Assembly: GCA_002771355.1 (NCBI GenBank)
Contig: PCSU01000033.1
Coordinates: 1 to 7,163, forward strand
Reading direction: 5' to 3'
DNA: 7,163 nucleotides
Source: a candidate division WWE3 bacterium CG22_combo_CG10-13_8_21_14_all_39_12
GTDB taxonomy: Bacteria > Patescibacteriota > 4484-211 > GCA-002791395
Positions 1 through 6,109 of this stretch are shown piece after piece; the stretch's first letter is position 1; the number at the start of each line of letters is the position of its first letter. A program made the translations under genes and the position numbers. Below the pieces are notes generated by a model. The model did no database searches. It saw only the letters and a program-made list of their open reading frames with translations, and was not told where the DNA came from.

Positions 1-44
1 GGGTCAGACAACGTACACCGAATAACTACTGCATCTACAAACAT
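1..44 (-). CDS. Start of an unidentified protein (partial, runs off the left edge)
   Basis: Fourteen codons are visible from an ATG at 44-42, reading MFVDAVVIRCTLSD, and the frame is open to the window edge. The start is well supported: an AGGAGG site lies six bases upstream and a TATAAT box lies further up. The visible residues do not identify a family. The gene is transcribed away from the membrane-protein gene at 130, so the roughly 85 bases between them form a divergent promoter region. Unlike most genes here it has a real leader with a ribosome binding site. Confidence 0.55.
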   Translation of the reverse strand, partial: MFVDAVVIRCTLSD

Positions 45-50
45 ACGTTT

Positions 51-56
51 CCTCCT
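51..56 (-). promoter_or_regulatory. Shine-Dalgarno site AGGAGG
   Basis: A perfect AGGAGG on the minus strand stands six bases before the ATG at 44. It decides the start of the partial gene and contrasts with the neighbouring genes that have no such site. Confidence 0.7.
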
Positions 57-88
57 AATTGTGAGTTGCGATTGACCTCAAAGACCTA

Positions 89-94
89 ATTATA
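89..94 (-). promoter_or_regulatory. -10 box TATAAT of the leftward partial gene
   Basis: A consensus TATAAT on the minus strand would start RNA near position 82, giving a leader of about 38 bases that contains the AGGAGG site. No good -35 hexamer is seen 16 to 18 bases upstream and there is no extended -10 TG, so the call rests on the -10 box and its position. Confidence 0.45.
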
Positions 95-123
95 CGACAT
101 GAACCCTATTTTTCTGATATGAT
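94..123 (+). promoter_or_regulatory. Promoter of the membrane-protein gene, leaderless type
   Basis: TATGAT at 118-123 is preceded by an extended -10 TG at 115-116. ACGACA at 94-99 is a 4/6 match to the -35 consensus with an 18-base spacer. Only six bases separate the -10 box from the ATG at 130, so transcription should start at or within a base or two of the start codon. The -35 overlaps the outer base of the opposing TATAAT box, so the two divergent promoters probably compete. Confidence 0.5.
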
Positions 124-129
124 TAAGAT

Positions 130-630
130 ATGCTTAAGTTTGTATACACTATTTTTGTAGGCATTTTAATCGTAACGTTTATTGGGCTTGGAATTGATGC
201 CTTTTACCCTGGACCAATAATGCCAGACTACACCCAAACCAAAGACTACTACGCTCCTGTTGGTTTAAGAGGAGAAGAACCAACACTAACTGATGAGGAA
301 ATAACTCAGATGAATGAAGAACAACAAACCTATGACAAGCAATATCAAATCTATTCAGAACAGTTAAAAACTTACAACCGCGACGTATCAATCATTGCCT
401 TGATTGGTGCTATTATTATTCTTGCGGCAAGCATTTTGTTTGAGAAACAGCTCAAGATTATTGCCGATGGAATGATCTTTGGAGGCGTCCTTACACTTTC
501 TTATAGCATTATTCGTGGATTTAGTGCGGGAGACGATATTTTTAGATTTATTGTTGTAGCAATCGGACTTACGGTATCACTTGCACTTGGTTATATAAAG
601 TTTATTAAGCCACAACAAACCATACAATAA
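130..630 (+). CDS. Small four-helix membrane protein of unknown function
   Basis: The product is 166 residues. The hydrophobic N-terminal segment (about 4-24) ends in a FYP motif and is followed by a polar, Tyr- and Gln-rich stretch (25-85). Residues 54-85 of that stretch could form a coiled coil. Three more hydrophobic segments follow at about 86-104, 112-128 and 137-157, and the tail is short and basic. It most likely sits in the cytoplasmic membrane with the polar loop outside. The arrangement resembles uncharacterised membrane proteins common in Patescibacteria, a resemblance recalled and not verified. An in-frame TAA six bases before the ATG fixes the start. There is no Shine-Dalgarno, which fits a leaderless mRNA. 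No enzymatic motif is visible, so no function is assigned. Confidence 0.8.
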   Translation: MLKFVYTIFVGILIVTFIGLGIDAFYPGPIMPDYTQTKDYYAPVGLRGEEPTLTDEEITQMNEEQQTYDKQYQIYSEQLKTYNRDVSIIALIGAIIILAASILFEKQLKIIADGMIFGGVLTLSYSIIRGFSAGDDIFRFIVVAIGLTVSLALGYIKFIKPQQTIQ

Positions 631-668
631 AACGAAGGTATCAAGAATTTCTGACACCTCCGTTTTTT
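631..668 (+). terminator. Intrinsic terminator after the membrane-protein gene
   Basis: The arm at 632-643 pairs with 652-663 (ten pairs, two mismatches) around a small AT-rich loop and is followed by six T (663-668). It begins just after the stop codon. On the opposite strand the same hairpin is followed by TTTTATT, so it may also stop the leftward operon that ends at 703. Confidence 0.75.
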
Positions 669-702
669 ATTTGTTATTCCCTATATCACCATCAGCTATT
701 AC

Positions 703-915
703 TCAAAAATCTTGCCTTTGAACCTCGACAATTACATCCCTGTGGTTCAATGCCACACGAACCATCATTCCAATACGAAACGTTATTGTGTCTGCCCCTT
801 CAGTTCCTTCAACAATACGTTTTTTACCTAAGGTCGGGTGTTGAACCCAGGCAAGATCTCCTTGTTGAACGACTAAATCCGTAACCCTTACAACCATACC
901 TTCACCAGGTTGCAT
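703..915 (-). CDS. 70-residue protein of unknown function, probably a beta-barrel
   Basis: I place the start at ATG 915, because GGAAGG at 921-926 lies five bases upstream. A GTG at 921 would add two residues but overlaps that site. The product is rich in beta-branched residues and has no membrane segment or cysteine. A central stretch reading DLAWVQHPTLGKKRIVEG loosely recalls the SH3-like or Tudor-like barrels of CarD and the UvrD C-terminus (G..V.HP..G...I). That is a shape resemblance only. The gene lies about 50 bases downstream of the DHH phosphoesterase gene with no terminator between, so the two are probably co-transcribed. The codon pattern and strong ribosome binding site make it likely to be real. 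Confidence 0.6.
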   Translation of the reverse strand: MQPGEGMVVRVTDLVVQQGDLAWVQHPTLGKKRIVEGTEGADTITFRIGMMVRVALNHRDVIVEVQRQDF

Positions 916-920
916 AAGCA

Positions 921-926
921 CCTTCC
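921..926 (-). promoter_or_regulatory. Shine-Dalgarno site GGAAGG
   Basis: A purine-rich site lies five bases before ATG 915 and selects that ATG over the GTG at 921. It is one of the few recognisable ribosome binding sites in the window and belongs to a gene inside an operon. Confidence 0.6.
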
Positions 927-966
927 TTTCGTTTTTTATGAGAATTGAACTTAACCTGAAAGAACA

Positions 967-2025
967 CTATACCAAATTGTGATCTTTGCGATACTTATCG
1001 ATAAGACCAAGGATGTTTTCTATCGCCGTTTCTATAGACTCTACACCACGCATTTGTCCACCCGCAGCCATAGTATGTCCACCTCCACCAACATGGGACG
1101 CAATTTCAGAAGCATCATAGTCAGGATTTCGCGAACGTATACTTACGGTATATACTCCTTCTCCCATGCTTTTCTCTTTAATGGTAAACGCTAGATCAAT
1201 ACCATCAAAAACCTTTATCTCGTCAGAAATTGAAACGGTAGACTGAAACTCTGGATCAACATGAAAATCATTTAAATCTTTAAGCGAAATGTGTGTATAT
1301 GCAACACGGTCATCTATATCAATAACTAAATTCTTATATGCAATTTTTCTGATCAGCGCTACCTCAGGACTTATATTCCAGGTGAGTTTACGTACAAAAT
1401 CAAACAATAAACAATCACAAATTCCTAATAAGTGGGATGCGATTTTAAGATCAACTGTTCGTACATCACTAATAGAAAACAACTGTGTATCATCAAGCAA
1501 ACCCAAAAGTAAAAGAGCCGCTACGGTTTTATCAATATCAATGTCAAGTTCCGCAAAAAGCTCATACAGCAATGCGCACGTAGCAGGTGTTTCACGCACA
1601 ATATTGTACCCAGCAAATAAACTATTGCTAGCAACATGGTGATCAATATTTACCGTATGCATACCTTCTGGAAGTTTATACAGCTCGAATCTGGCTGGCT
1701 TTAATAACTCTGCACTATCTAAATACAAAACAAGATCATGCTTTGAAAAATCGATTTCTGTTGGACTTTTTCCAACTTCAATACTTAATGGATCAATAAA
1801 TTCTGAAAGTATTGTTAAAAAATAGTCCGGAATTGTTGAAACATATGTAAGCCGAAGATCAATGCCATACTCACGCTTAAGTATATATTTCATAGCAAGT
1901 GCAGAACAAAAGGCATCGTAATCTAAACGATCATCAATCATACACAGGGGCGAAGTCGATTGAGACAACACAGCAAAAACTTCTTGTGGAGAGTTTTGGA
2001 TCACAGATTCAGACATGGTTGACAT
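967..2025 (-). CDS. DHH/DHHA1-family phosphoesterase (NrnA-like)
   Basis: The protein has about 352 residues from ATG 2025. ATG 2016 and GTG 2046 are other possible starts. The N-terminal DHH domain shows the name motif IDHH (D128-H130), an upstream Asp motif in VLYLDSAE, and an LLDDT motif near 176-180. The DHHA1 domain ends in GGGGHTMAAGG near residues 310-320, the substrate-binding glycine loop. Family members are Mn-dependent cytoplasmic enzymes that degrade short oligoribonucleotides, pAp or cyclic dinucleotides. The sequence does not show which substrate applies. In motif I the usual H..PD.DA reads D..LDYDA, so the metal-binding His appears replaced by Asp, which leaves activity uncertain. 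The gene lies downstream of obg, with about 60 bases between, and upstream of the 70-residue gene. Confidence 0.88.
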   Translation of the reverse strand: MSTMSESVIQNSPQEVFAVLSQSTSPLCMIDDRLDYDAFCSALAMKYILKREYGIDLRLTYVSTIPDYFLTILSEFIDPLSIEVGKSPTEIDFSKHDLVLYLDSAELLKPARFELYKLPEGMHTVNIDHHVASNSLFAGYNIVRETPATCALLYELFAELDIDIDKTVAALLLLGLLDDTQLFSISDVRTVDLKIASHLLGICDCLLFDFVRKLTWNISPEVALIRKIAYKNLVIDIDDRVAYTHISLKDLNDFHVDPEFQSTVSISDEIKVFDGIDLAFTIKEKSMGEGVYTVSIRSRNPDYDASEIASHVGGGGHTMAAGGQMRGVESIETAIENILGLIDKYRKDHNLV

Positions 2026-2053
2026 GGTAACATATTTGTATAACACATATACA

Positions 2054-2059
2054 GTTCAA
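2054..2059 (-). promoter_or_regulatory. Possible -35 hexamer (TTGAAC) of the DHH gene
   Basis: TTGAAC on the minus strand is followed by AT-rich sequence reaching almost to ATG 2025. The -10 box is ambiguous: AAATAT at a 16-base spacer, TATACA at a shorter one and TATGTT at a longer one are all imperfect. If AAATAT is used, the mRNA would again begin at the ATG. This is weak support for a separate promoter. Confidence 0.25.
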
Positions 2060-2065
2060 ACGTTG

Positions 2066-2092
2066 TTTAGGACCCTAAAATAGCCCTAAAAT
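2066..2092. repeat. Palindrome plus tandem CCCTAAAAT at the obg/DHH junction
   Basis: TTTAGG and CCTAAA (2066-2071 and 2074-2079) form an inverted repeat with a two-base centre. CCCTAAAAT occurs twice, at 2073-2081 and 2084-2092, eleven bases apart, and the second copy contains the obg stop codon. The spacing of one helical turn and the position just upstream of the possible DHH promoter would suit a protein binding site. There is no T-tract, so it is not a standard terminator. Chance is possible in such AT-rich DNA. Confidence 0.35.
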
Positions 2093-3201
2093 GATTTAAG
2101 GTCATCAATGGTAAAGACTGGATTGCTCGACTCTATGGATTCTTCCTGAACCTCTTCTGGAGCCTGAGAAATCAAATCAACAATTGCTAATTTAAGTTCC
2201 TCTAAACCATCGTGCGCAACCGCTGAAATATTCATTACTCGATCTACCCCAAGCTCTTGTAATTGATGTGAATAGTTGTCAAATAACTCATCGTTATGTT
2301 GAGCATCTTTTTTAGTTAATACAACAAGTTCAGGCTTTTCTAAAAGTTTCTTTGAATACGCCCCAAGCTCATTACGAATAATTTTGTATGATGCGATTGG
2401 ATCTTCGTACAAAGGATCAATAAGGTGAACCAAGACGCGTGTACGTTCAACGTGTCGCAAAAACTCATCTCCTAAACCTTTCCCTTGGGAAGCACCCTCA
2501 ATAAGTCCAGGTAAATCAGCTAATACATATCGCTCATCATAATGTTTCATTACCCCAAGATTAGGAGAAAGTGTTGTAAATGGATAATCCGCAATTTCAG
2601 GTTTTGCATCAGTAATAACAGACAATAATGTACTTTTCCCTGCATTTGGAAGACCAATAAGACCAACATCTGCAACTACCTTAAGTTCAAGCACAGCATC
2701 GTACTCCTCGCCCACGCCACCCTCTTGGTACTGCATCGGTGTTTGATTTGTTGCAGATTTATATGTATCATTCCCTCTTCCACCCACTCCACCTTTAGCA
2801 GCTAGAAAAACTTGCCCATCTTTTGTGAGATCTGCAATTTTTTCTAATTGTGGGGGCATGACTTCTTCTTCCTCAACCTCGGTATCTTCATCTGGTTTTA
2901 TAAGTCGATACACAATTGTACCTACGGGAACCTCAAGAAAAAGATCTTCCCCATTTTTGCCAAATTGTTTTCTTTTACGACCTGGTTCACCATTTTCTGC
3001 TAAAAATTTATGCTTGTGGGTAAAGTCATAAAGTGTATGAAGTTTTGATGTTGCACGAATATATACATCTCCCCCATCAGCGCCATTACCCCCATCAGGT
3101 CCGCCCTTGGGAATAAACTTTTCACGCCTAAAGGTCACAGCACCGTCGCCACCATTACCTGCTTTGATAAAAATTTGCGCAGTATCAGCAAAATGTTTCA
3201 T
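2086..3201 (-). CDS. obg: GTPase Obg/CgtA
   Basis: The protein has 371 residues from ATG 3201. An in-frame ATG eight codons upstream is rejected because it overlaps the -10 box and because Obg proteins start near the MKHFADTAQ block. Residues 1-165 are the glycine-rich Obg fold (AGNGGDG, PKGGPDGGNGADGG, KGGVGGRGN). The G domain follows, with G1 GLPNAGKST (183-191), switch I around the TT of PFTTL, G3 DLPG (229-232), G4 TKKD (296-299) and G5 SAV (326-328). Obg binds GTP and acts in 50S ribosome assembly and the stress response. Two oddities stand out: an acidic insertion near 102-120 inside the Obg fold, and a G4 motif with Thr in place of the usual Asn. No OCT domain follows the G domain, only a short acidic tail. 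Confidence 0.97.
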   Translation of the reverse strand: MKHFADTAQIFIKAGNGGDGAVTFRREKFIPKGGPDGGNGADGGDVYIRATSKLHTLYDFTHKHKFLAENGEPGRKRKQFGKNGEDLFLEVPVGTIVYRLIKPDEDTEVEEEEVMPPQLEKIADLTKDGQVFLAAKGGVGGRGNDTYKSATNQTPMQYQEGGVGEEYDAVLELKVVADVGLIGLPNAGKSTLLSVITDAKPEIADYPFTTLSPNLGVMKHYDERYVLADLPGLIEGASQGKGLGDEFLRHVERTRVLVHLIDPLYEDPIASYKIIRNELGAYSKKLLEKPELVVLTKKDAQHNDELFDNYSHQLQELGVDRVMNISAVAHDGLEELKLAIVDLISQAPEEVQEESIESSNPVFTIDDLKSF

Positions 3202-3207
3202 AACCTG

Positions 3208-3213
3208 ATTATA
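3208..3213 (-). promoter_or_regulatory. -10 box TATAAT directly before obg
   Basis: A consensus TATAAT ends six bases before the obg ATG, so RNA should begin at or next to the A of the start codon. No clear -35 or extended -10 TG is present. No Shine-Dalgarno is available, though AGG occurs inside the six-base gap. Confidence 0.5.
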
Positions 3214-3260
3214 GCGCACAATCACTAATTAATACTGGTTTGAAAACAAAAAAGGTTTTT

Positions 3261-4475
3261 TTACAGAATACTCATTGGGTCAGTAGCCTGAGCACCGTAA
3301 TTAACGATAAAGTGAAGGTGGCATCCATATGCACGTCCAGTATCTCCCATATAACCAATAACTTGTCCCTTTGATACTCCGCCACCCGTTAAGGCAAACC
3401 CATTCATGTGAGCATACTTTGTTACATATCCATTTCCATGATCAATAAATATCGAGTTTCCACCACCACCGGCCCACCAACCTGCAAATGTAATGGTACC
3501 GCTATCAGCAGCAACAATAGGCGTTCCACAACTGTTCGCAATATCAACTGCAGTATGTCCCCACCAAAAATATTGAGTAAATGTACCAGACGTAGGCATA
3601 CCAAATCCACCAGTTCCACTAGCAGATGGAGCAATAGACTGAAGGCTCAACCCTGCAGGTTGTGACTGAGGAGCCGCTGCATATACCACAGGTTTTGGTT
3701 GCGGAATTTTGGCATCTGGAATTATAAGGGTATTACCTTCGCGAATAATATACGGTTCCTCCAAGAAGTTAAAGTCAACAATTGTTTGGCCAGAAACACT
3801 ATACAACGAAGCTATTGTTGAGATAGTATCTCCATCCTTAACGGTATGAACTAAACCATTCACCGGTGGAATCGAGATTTCCTGTCCCGGTTTAATAATA
3901 TCTGAAGTAAGACTGTTTGCATATTTCAAGGCTTCGCTACTTACTAAATACTCCTCAGCAATAGATGAAATAGTGTCTCCGCCTTGAACAACATATGCTG
4001 TTGACTCTGTATTTAAACTATCGTTATGACTTGTCACAGCAGCTCGAAATGTATTATCAAACTCCATAACAACACCATTGCTTGTAGAGTCGGTAGTAAC
4101 ACCTGCAACTGAACCATTATCAGAGGATGTGTCATGGGCAGCTAATACTTGCATCACCATACGATGTTCATTTATTGGATTTAATGCAGGTACTGCAATA
4201 AGTGAAAAAACAGCGGTCGAAACAACAGTGGCAAGACCTAACCTTGGAGTTTGGTAAAAGAAACTTCCCCTAAACATAAGTAACCGTAATGCAGATTTTT
4301 TTACCTTAATCCACTGGAAATGGACTTTTCTAACAGCAAATACAACAAAACCATACACGTTCATGGCGTAAAACGCCAATCTTGTACAAATTATTTTAAC
4401 AAAACCAAGAATATAGGAAATGACAGAGGGAATATTACTCCATATCAGCGGGTCTTCGACCACGTTGCTATTCAT
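3261..4475 (-). CDS. LysM/M23-family peptidoglycan peptidase, membrane-anchored
   Basis: The protein has 404 residues. The N-terminus has a hydrophobic, aromatic region (about 14-48), a basic stretch (49-64) and a clear membrane helix (about 79-98). A Ser/Thr-rich linker and two LysM repeats follow (about 160-204 and 208-253), each with the GDTIS core and an ending like ISIPP or LIIP. A Pro/Gln/Ser-rich linker leads to the M23 domain (about 290-404). Its zinc ligands are visible: H307 and D311 in HTAVD and H388 in HLHF, with H356 as the likely catalytic His. LysM binds peptidoglycan and M23 enzymes cut peptide cross-links, so it probably remodels the wall from the outer face of the membrane. 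C316 and C385 flank the active site and may form a disulfide. The catalytic residues are intact, so it should be active. Confidence 0.93.
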   Translation of the reverse strand: MNSNVVEDPLIWSNIPSVISYILGFVKIICTRLAFYAMNVYGFVVFAVRKVHFQWIKVKKSALRLLMFRGSFFYQTPRLGLATVVSTAVFSLIAVPALNPINEHRMVMQVLAAHDTSSDNGSVAGVTTDSTSNGVVMEFDNTFRAAVTSHNDSLNTESTAYVVQGGDTISSIAEEYLVSSEALKYANSLTSDIIKPGQEISIPPVNGLVHTVKDGDTISTIASLYSVSGQTIVDFNFLEEPYIIREGNTLIIPDAKIPQPKPVVYAAAPQSQPAGLSLQSIAPSASGTGGFGMPTSGTFTQYFWWGHTAVDIANSCGTPIVAADSGTITFAGWWAGGGGNSIFIDHGNGYVTKYAHMNGFALTGGGVSKGQVIGYMGDTGRAYGCHLHFIVNYGAQATDPMSIL

Positions 4476-4484
4476 AGTGTAGTA

Positions 4485-4513
4485 ATTATATAGGTGATTT
4501 AGACTTGGTGCAA
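4485..4513 (-). promoter_or_regulatory. Promoter of the M23 peptidase gene
   Basis: TATAAT at 4485-4490 has a half-matching -35 (TTGCAC, 4508-4513) at a 17-base spacer. Nine bases separate the -10 from the ATG, so the leader would be two or three bases at most. There is no Shine-Dalgarno. Confidence 0.5.
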
Positions 4514-4534
4514 ATATTACAATCCAAAATAAAT

Positions 4535-4560
4535 ACCCTCTTTGGGCGCTATGACAGGGT
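4535..4560. terminator. Possible terminator between rho and the peptidase gene
   Basis: ACCCT (4535-4539) pairs with AGGGT (4556-4560) around a 16-base loop. On the minus strand it is followed by TATTTATTTT, which would end the rho transcript. On the plus strand TTCTTTTT follows. The five-pair stem and large loop make it a weak candidate. The next gene has its own promoter, so a stop here would make sense. Confidence 0.35.
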
Positions 4561-4635
4561 TTCTTTTTATTGACAAAACCGTTACAAACAAATCCTATTT
4601 TGGTTGATATAGAGGGATGAAATTACCCCTAAAAC

Positions 4636-5805
4636 CTACTTAACTTCGTGAAGAGTCTCAAGAAATTCTTTATTGTTTTTAGTCTTTCTCAATCGATCAA
4701 TCACAAGTTGGTTAACTTCACTACCTTCACCAATGGTATCCATCATACGACGAAGTTTAAGCATATTAGACATCTCGTCTTTAGAAAGCAATAACTCCTC
4801 TTTACGTGTTCCTGATTTAACAATATCGATGGCAGGCCAGACTCGTCTTTCAGCAAGTTTTCGATCCAAATGAAGTTCCATGTTACCTGTACCTTTAAAC
4901 TCTTCATAAATAAGATCATCCATTCGGGAACCAGTATCAACAAGAGCAGTTGCAATTATAGTTAAAGATCCCCCCTCTTCAATATTTCGTGCAGCACCAA
5001 AAAAGTGTTTGGGTGGGTACAATGCTGCAGGATCAAAACCACCTGACAATGTTCTTCCACTTGGAGGAATCGCAAGGTTATGAGCGCGTGCTAACCGGGT
5101 AATTGAGTCAACCAAAATAACCACGTCTTGTCCAGCCTCAACACGACGTTTTGCCATTTCAAGAGCTAGACTTGCAACCGCGACTTGATCTTCAGGACGT
5201 TCATCAAAGTTACTGGCAAATACCTCACCCTTTGTGCTTCGTTGCATTTCGGTTACCTCTTCAGGACGTTCTCCAACCAATACAACCATAAGGCTAACAT
5301 TAGGATAATTAGTTTCTATTCCCGCAGCAACTTCTCTTAAAAACGTAGTTTTTCCTGCTTTTGGAGGTGAAACAATCATTGCTCGTTGACCACGTCCAAT
5401 AGGAGCTACCAAATCAACAAGACGTGTTGTAATAACTTTTGATGTTGTTTCAAGAGATAAACGCTCTTCAGGATAAATCGGCGTAAGACGCTTAAAAATG
5501 GGGCGTTTTGTAGCCGCATCTGGCTTTTCACCGTTCACAGTCTCAACACGTAAAAGTCCCCAATATTTTTCACCTGTTTTAGGGGGACGTGCCGCCCCTT
5601 TAATCTGATCGCCCATTCGTAACTGAAATCGACGAATCTGACTCATTGAGATGTAAACATCATTAGGACCAGGAGTTAACCCCTCCGTGCGTAAAAACCC
5701 AAAGTCTTGAAGGATATCAAGAACCCCAGATACTGGTTTCGTCTCTGCATCTGGTGCAAAATCCGAACCTTCTGTTTCAATTGTTTGTGAGTTTGACTCT
5801 ACCAT
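4636..5805 (-). CDS. rho: Transcription termination factor Rho
   Basis: The product is 389 residues. It begins with a short acidic tail (1-24) in place of the helical Rho_N domain found in many Rho proteins. A cold-shock-like RNA-binding domain follows (about 25-95, core GVLDILQDFGFLR and YISMSQIRRF). The RecA-type ATPase domain shows Walker A PPKAGKTT (147-154), catalytic Glu in GERPEEVTEM (179), Walker B VVILVDS (228-234), the Q and R loop region (IPPSGRTLSGG, 246-256) and the Arg-rich LDRKLAERRVWP segment that contacts the neighbouring subunit's ATP. Rho is a hexameric RNA translocase that ends transcription. An in-frame TAA shortly before the ATG fixes the start. No Shine-Dalgarno is present. 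The gene is preceded by the structured RNA and terminator described separately. Confidence 0.97.
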   Translation of the reverse strand: MVESNSQTIETEGSDFAPDAETKPVSGVLDILQDFGFLRTEGLTPGPNDVYISMSQIRRFQLRMGDQIKGAARPPKTGEKYWGLLRVETVNGEKPDAATKRPIFKRLTPIYPEERLSLETTSKVITTRLVDLVAPIGRGQRAMIVSPPKAGKTTFLREVAAGIETNYPNVSLMVVLVGERPEEVTEMQRSTKGEVFASNFDERPEDQVAVASLALEMAKRRVEAGQDVVILVDSITRLARAHNLAIPPSGRTLSGGFDPAALYPPKHFFGAARNIEEGGSLTIIATALVDTGSRMDDLIYEEFKGTGNMELHLDRKLAERRVWPAIDIVKSGTRKEELLLSKDEMSNMLKLRRMMDTIGEGSEVNQLVIDRLRKTKNNKEFLETLHEVK

Positions 5806-5869
5806 GTGAAGTTATAAATTAAAGTTTTCTGAGCAAGTACGAATTTTTATAGTCTCCATTATTCCGCCG

Positions 5870-5896
5870 AAAAAAATAGTAAGCCCGAAGAGTACT
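5870..5896 (-). terminator. UUCG-capped intrinsic terminator upstream of rho
   Basis: On the minus strand AGUA (5896-5893) pairs with UACU (5881-5878). An inner UC-GG closes a UUCG tetraloop, with a small internal loop between the two helices, and after one A there are seven U (5876-5870). It lies 65 bases before the rho ATG and points toward rho, so it either ends a separate RNA gene or attenuates rho. The stem is short but the C(UUCG)G cap is unusually stable. Confidence 0.6.
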
Positions 5897-5901
5897 TTGC
5901 A

Positions 5902-5930
5902 ACTGTAACCTTAAGTAAGCTTATTGTCAA
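5902..5930 (-). promoter_or_regulatory. Possible rho promoter overlapping the upstream terminator
   Basis: TTGACA (5925-5930) and TACAGT (5902-5907) are separated by exactly 17 bases. Transcription would start near 5895, inside the hairpin of the terminator. Rho mRNA would then have a leader of about 90 bases. The -10 matches consensus at four of six bases, including the key A and final T. Confidence 0.45.
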
Positions 5931-6109
5931 TACTATCTTCTCTGGTATGAAAAACCGAGAGTGGTCATTCCTGCCTAACCGCTGGAAAAGCTACCGCTTT
6001 TCCAAAAATTCCGAAAGGAATTTAGTTGTCAGAGCGCCGAACTAGTAAACTACTTCAGTAAAAGTATGTGCCCACTGCCCCTAAGCACATGCTCACTCTG
6101 ACAAACATA

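Larger units (their letters stand above)
5870..6102 (-). ncRNA. Candidate structured non-coding RNA (about 233 nt), family unknown
   Basis: The RNA is bounded by a near-consensus promoter and an intrinsic terminator, with no open reading frame between. Predicted helices, in minus-strand order: P1, 9 bp (6102-6094 with 6036-6028), closes a three-way junction. P2, 6 bp (6090-6085 with 6071-6066), has a 13-base G-rich loop. P3 (6058-6050 with 6045-6037) has CUGAA/UUCGG, one G-G mismatch, UAG/CUA and a UUUA loop, and abuts P1 with no unpaired base. Then come P4, 7 bp (6023-6017 with 6012-6006), followed by five U; P5, 8 bp (6003-5996 with 5991-5984), loop GGUA; P6, 4 bp (5980-5977 with 5966-5963); P7, 7 bp with one bulge (5961-5954 with 5946-5940); and the terminator hairpin. 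P4 and its U-tract could give a shorter RNA of about 99 nt. I see none of the hallmark sequences of tmRNA, RNase P or SRP RNA, and the branching does not resemble 6S. It could instead be the rho leader. Confidence 0.65.

Noticed and set aside
1289..1642. Plus-strand 117-codon open frame
   Set aside because: It lies wholly inside the well-supported DHH phosphoesterase gene on the other strand and has no protein-family features or upstream signals.
3230..3262. A-rich/T-rich stretch after the peptidase stop as a terminator
   Set aside because: The only pairing is A with T around CC, without a GC-containing stem, so it would be too weak to call.
4570..4600. Plus-strand TTGACA at 4570 as a promoter
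   Set aside because: At 17 to 18 bases the downstream hexamers are TCCTAT or CCTATT, poor -10 matches, and no plus-strand gene follows.
5870..6102. Assigning the structured RNA to tmRNA, RNase P, SRP or 6S RNA
   Set aside because: There is no tRNA-like end or tag frame, none of the conserved RNase P core, and no SRP GGAA/GNRA domain. The multi-branched layout differs from the long single rod of 6S.
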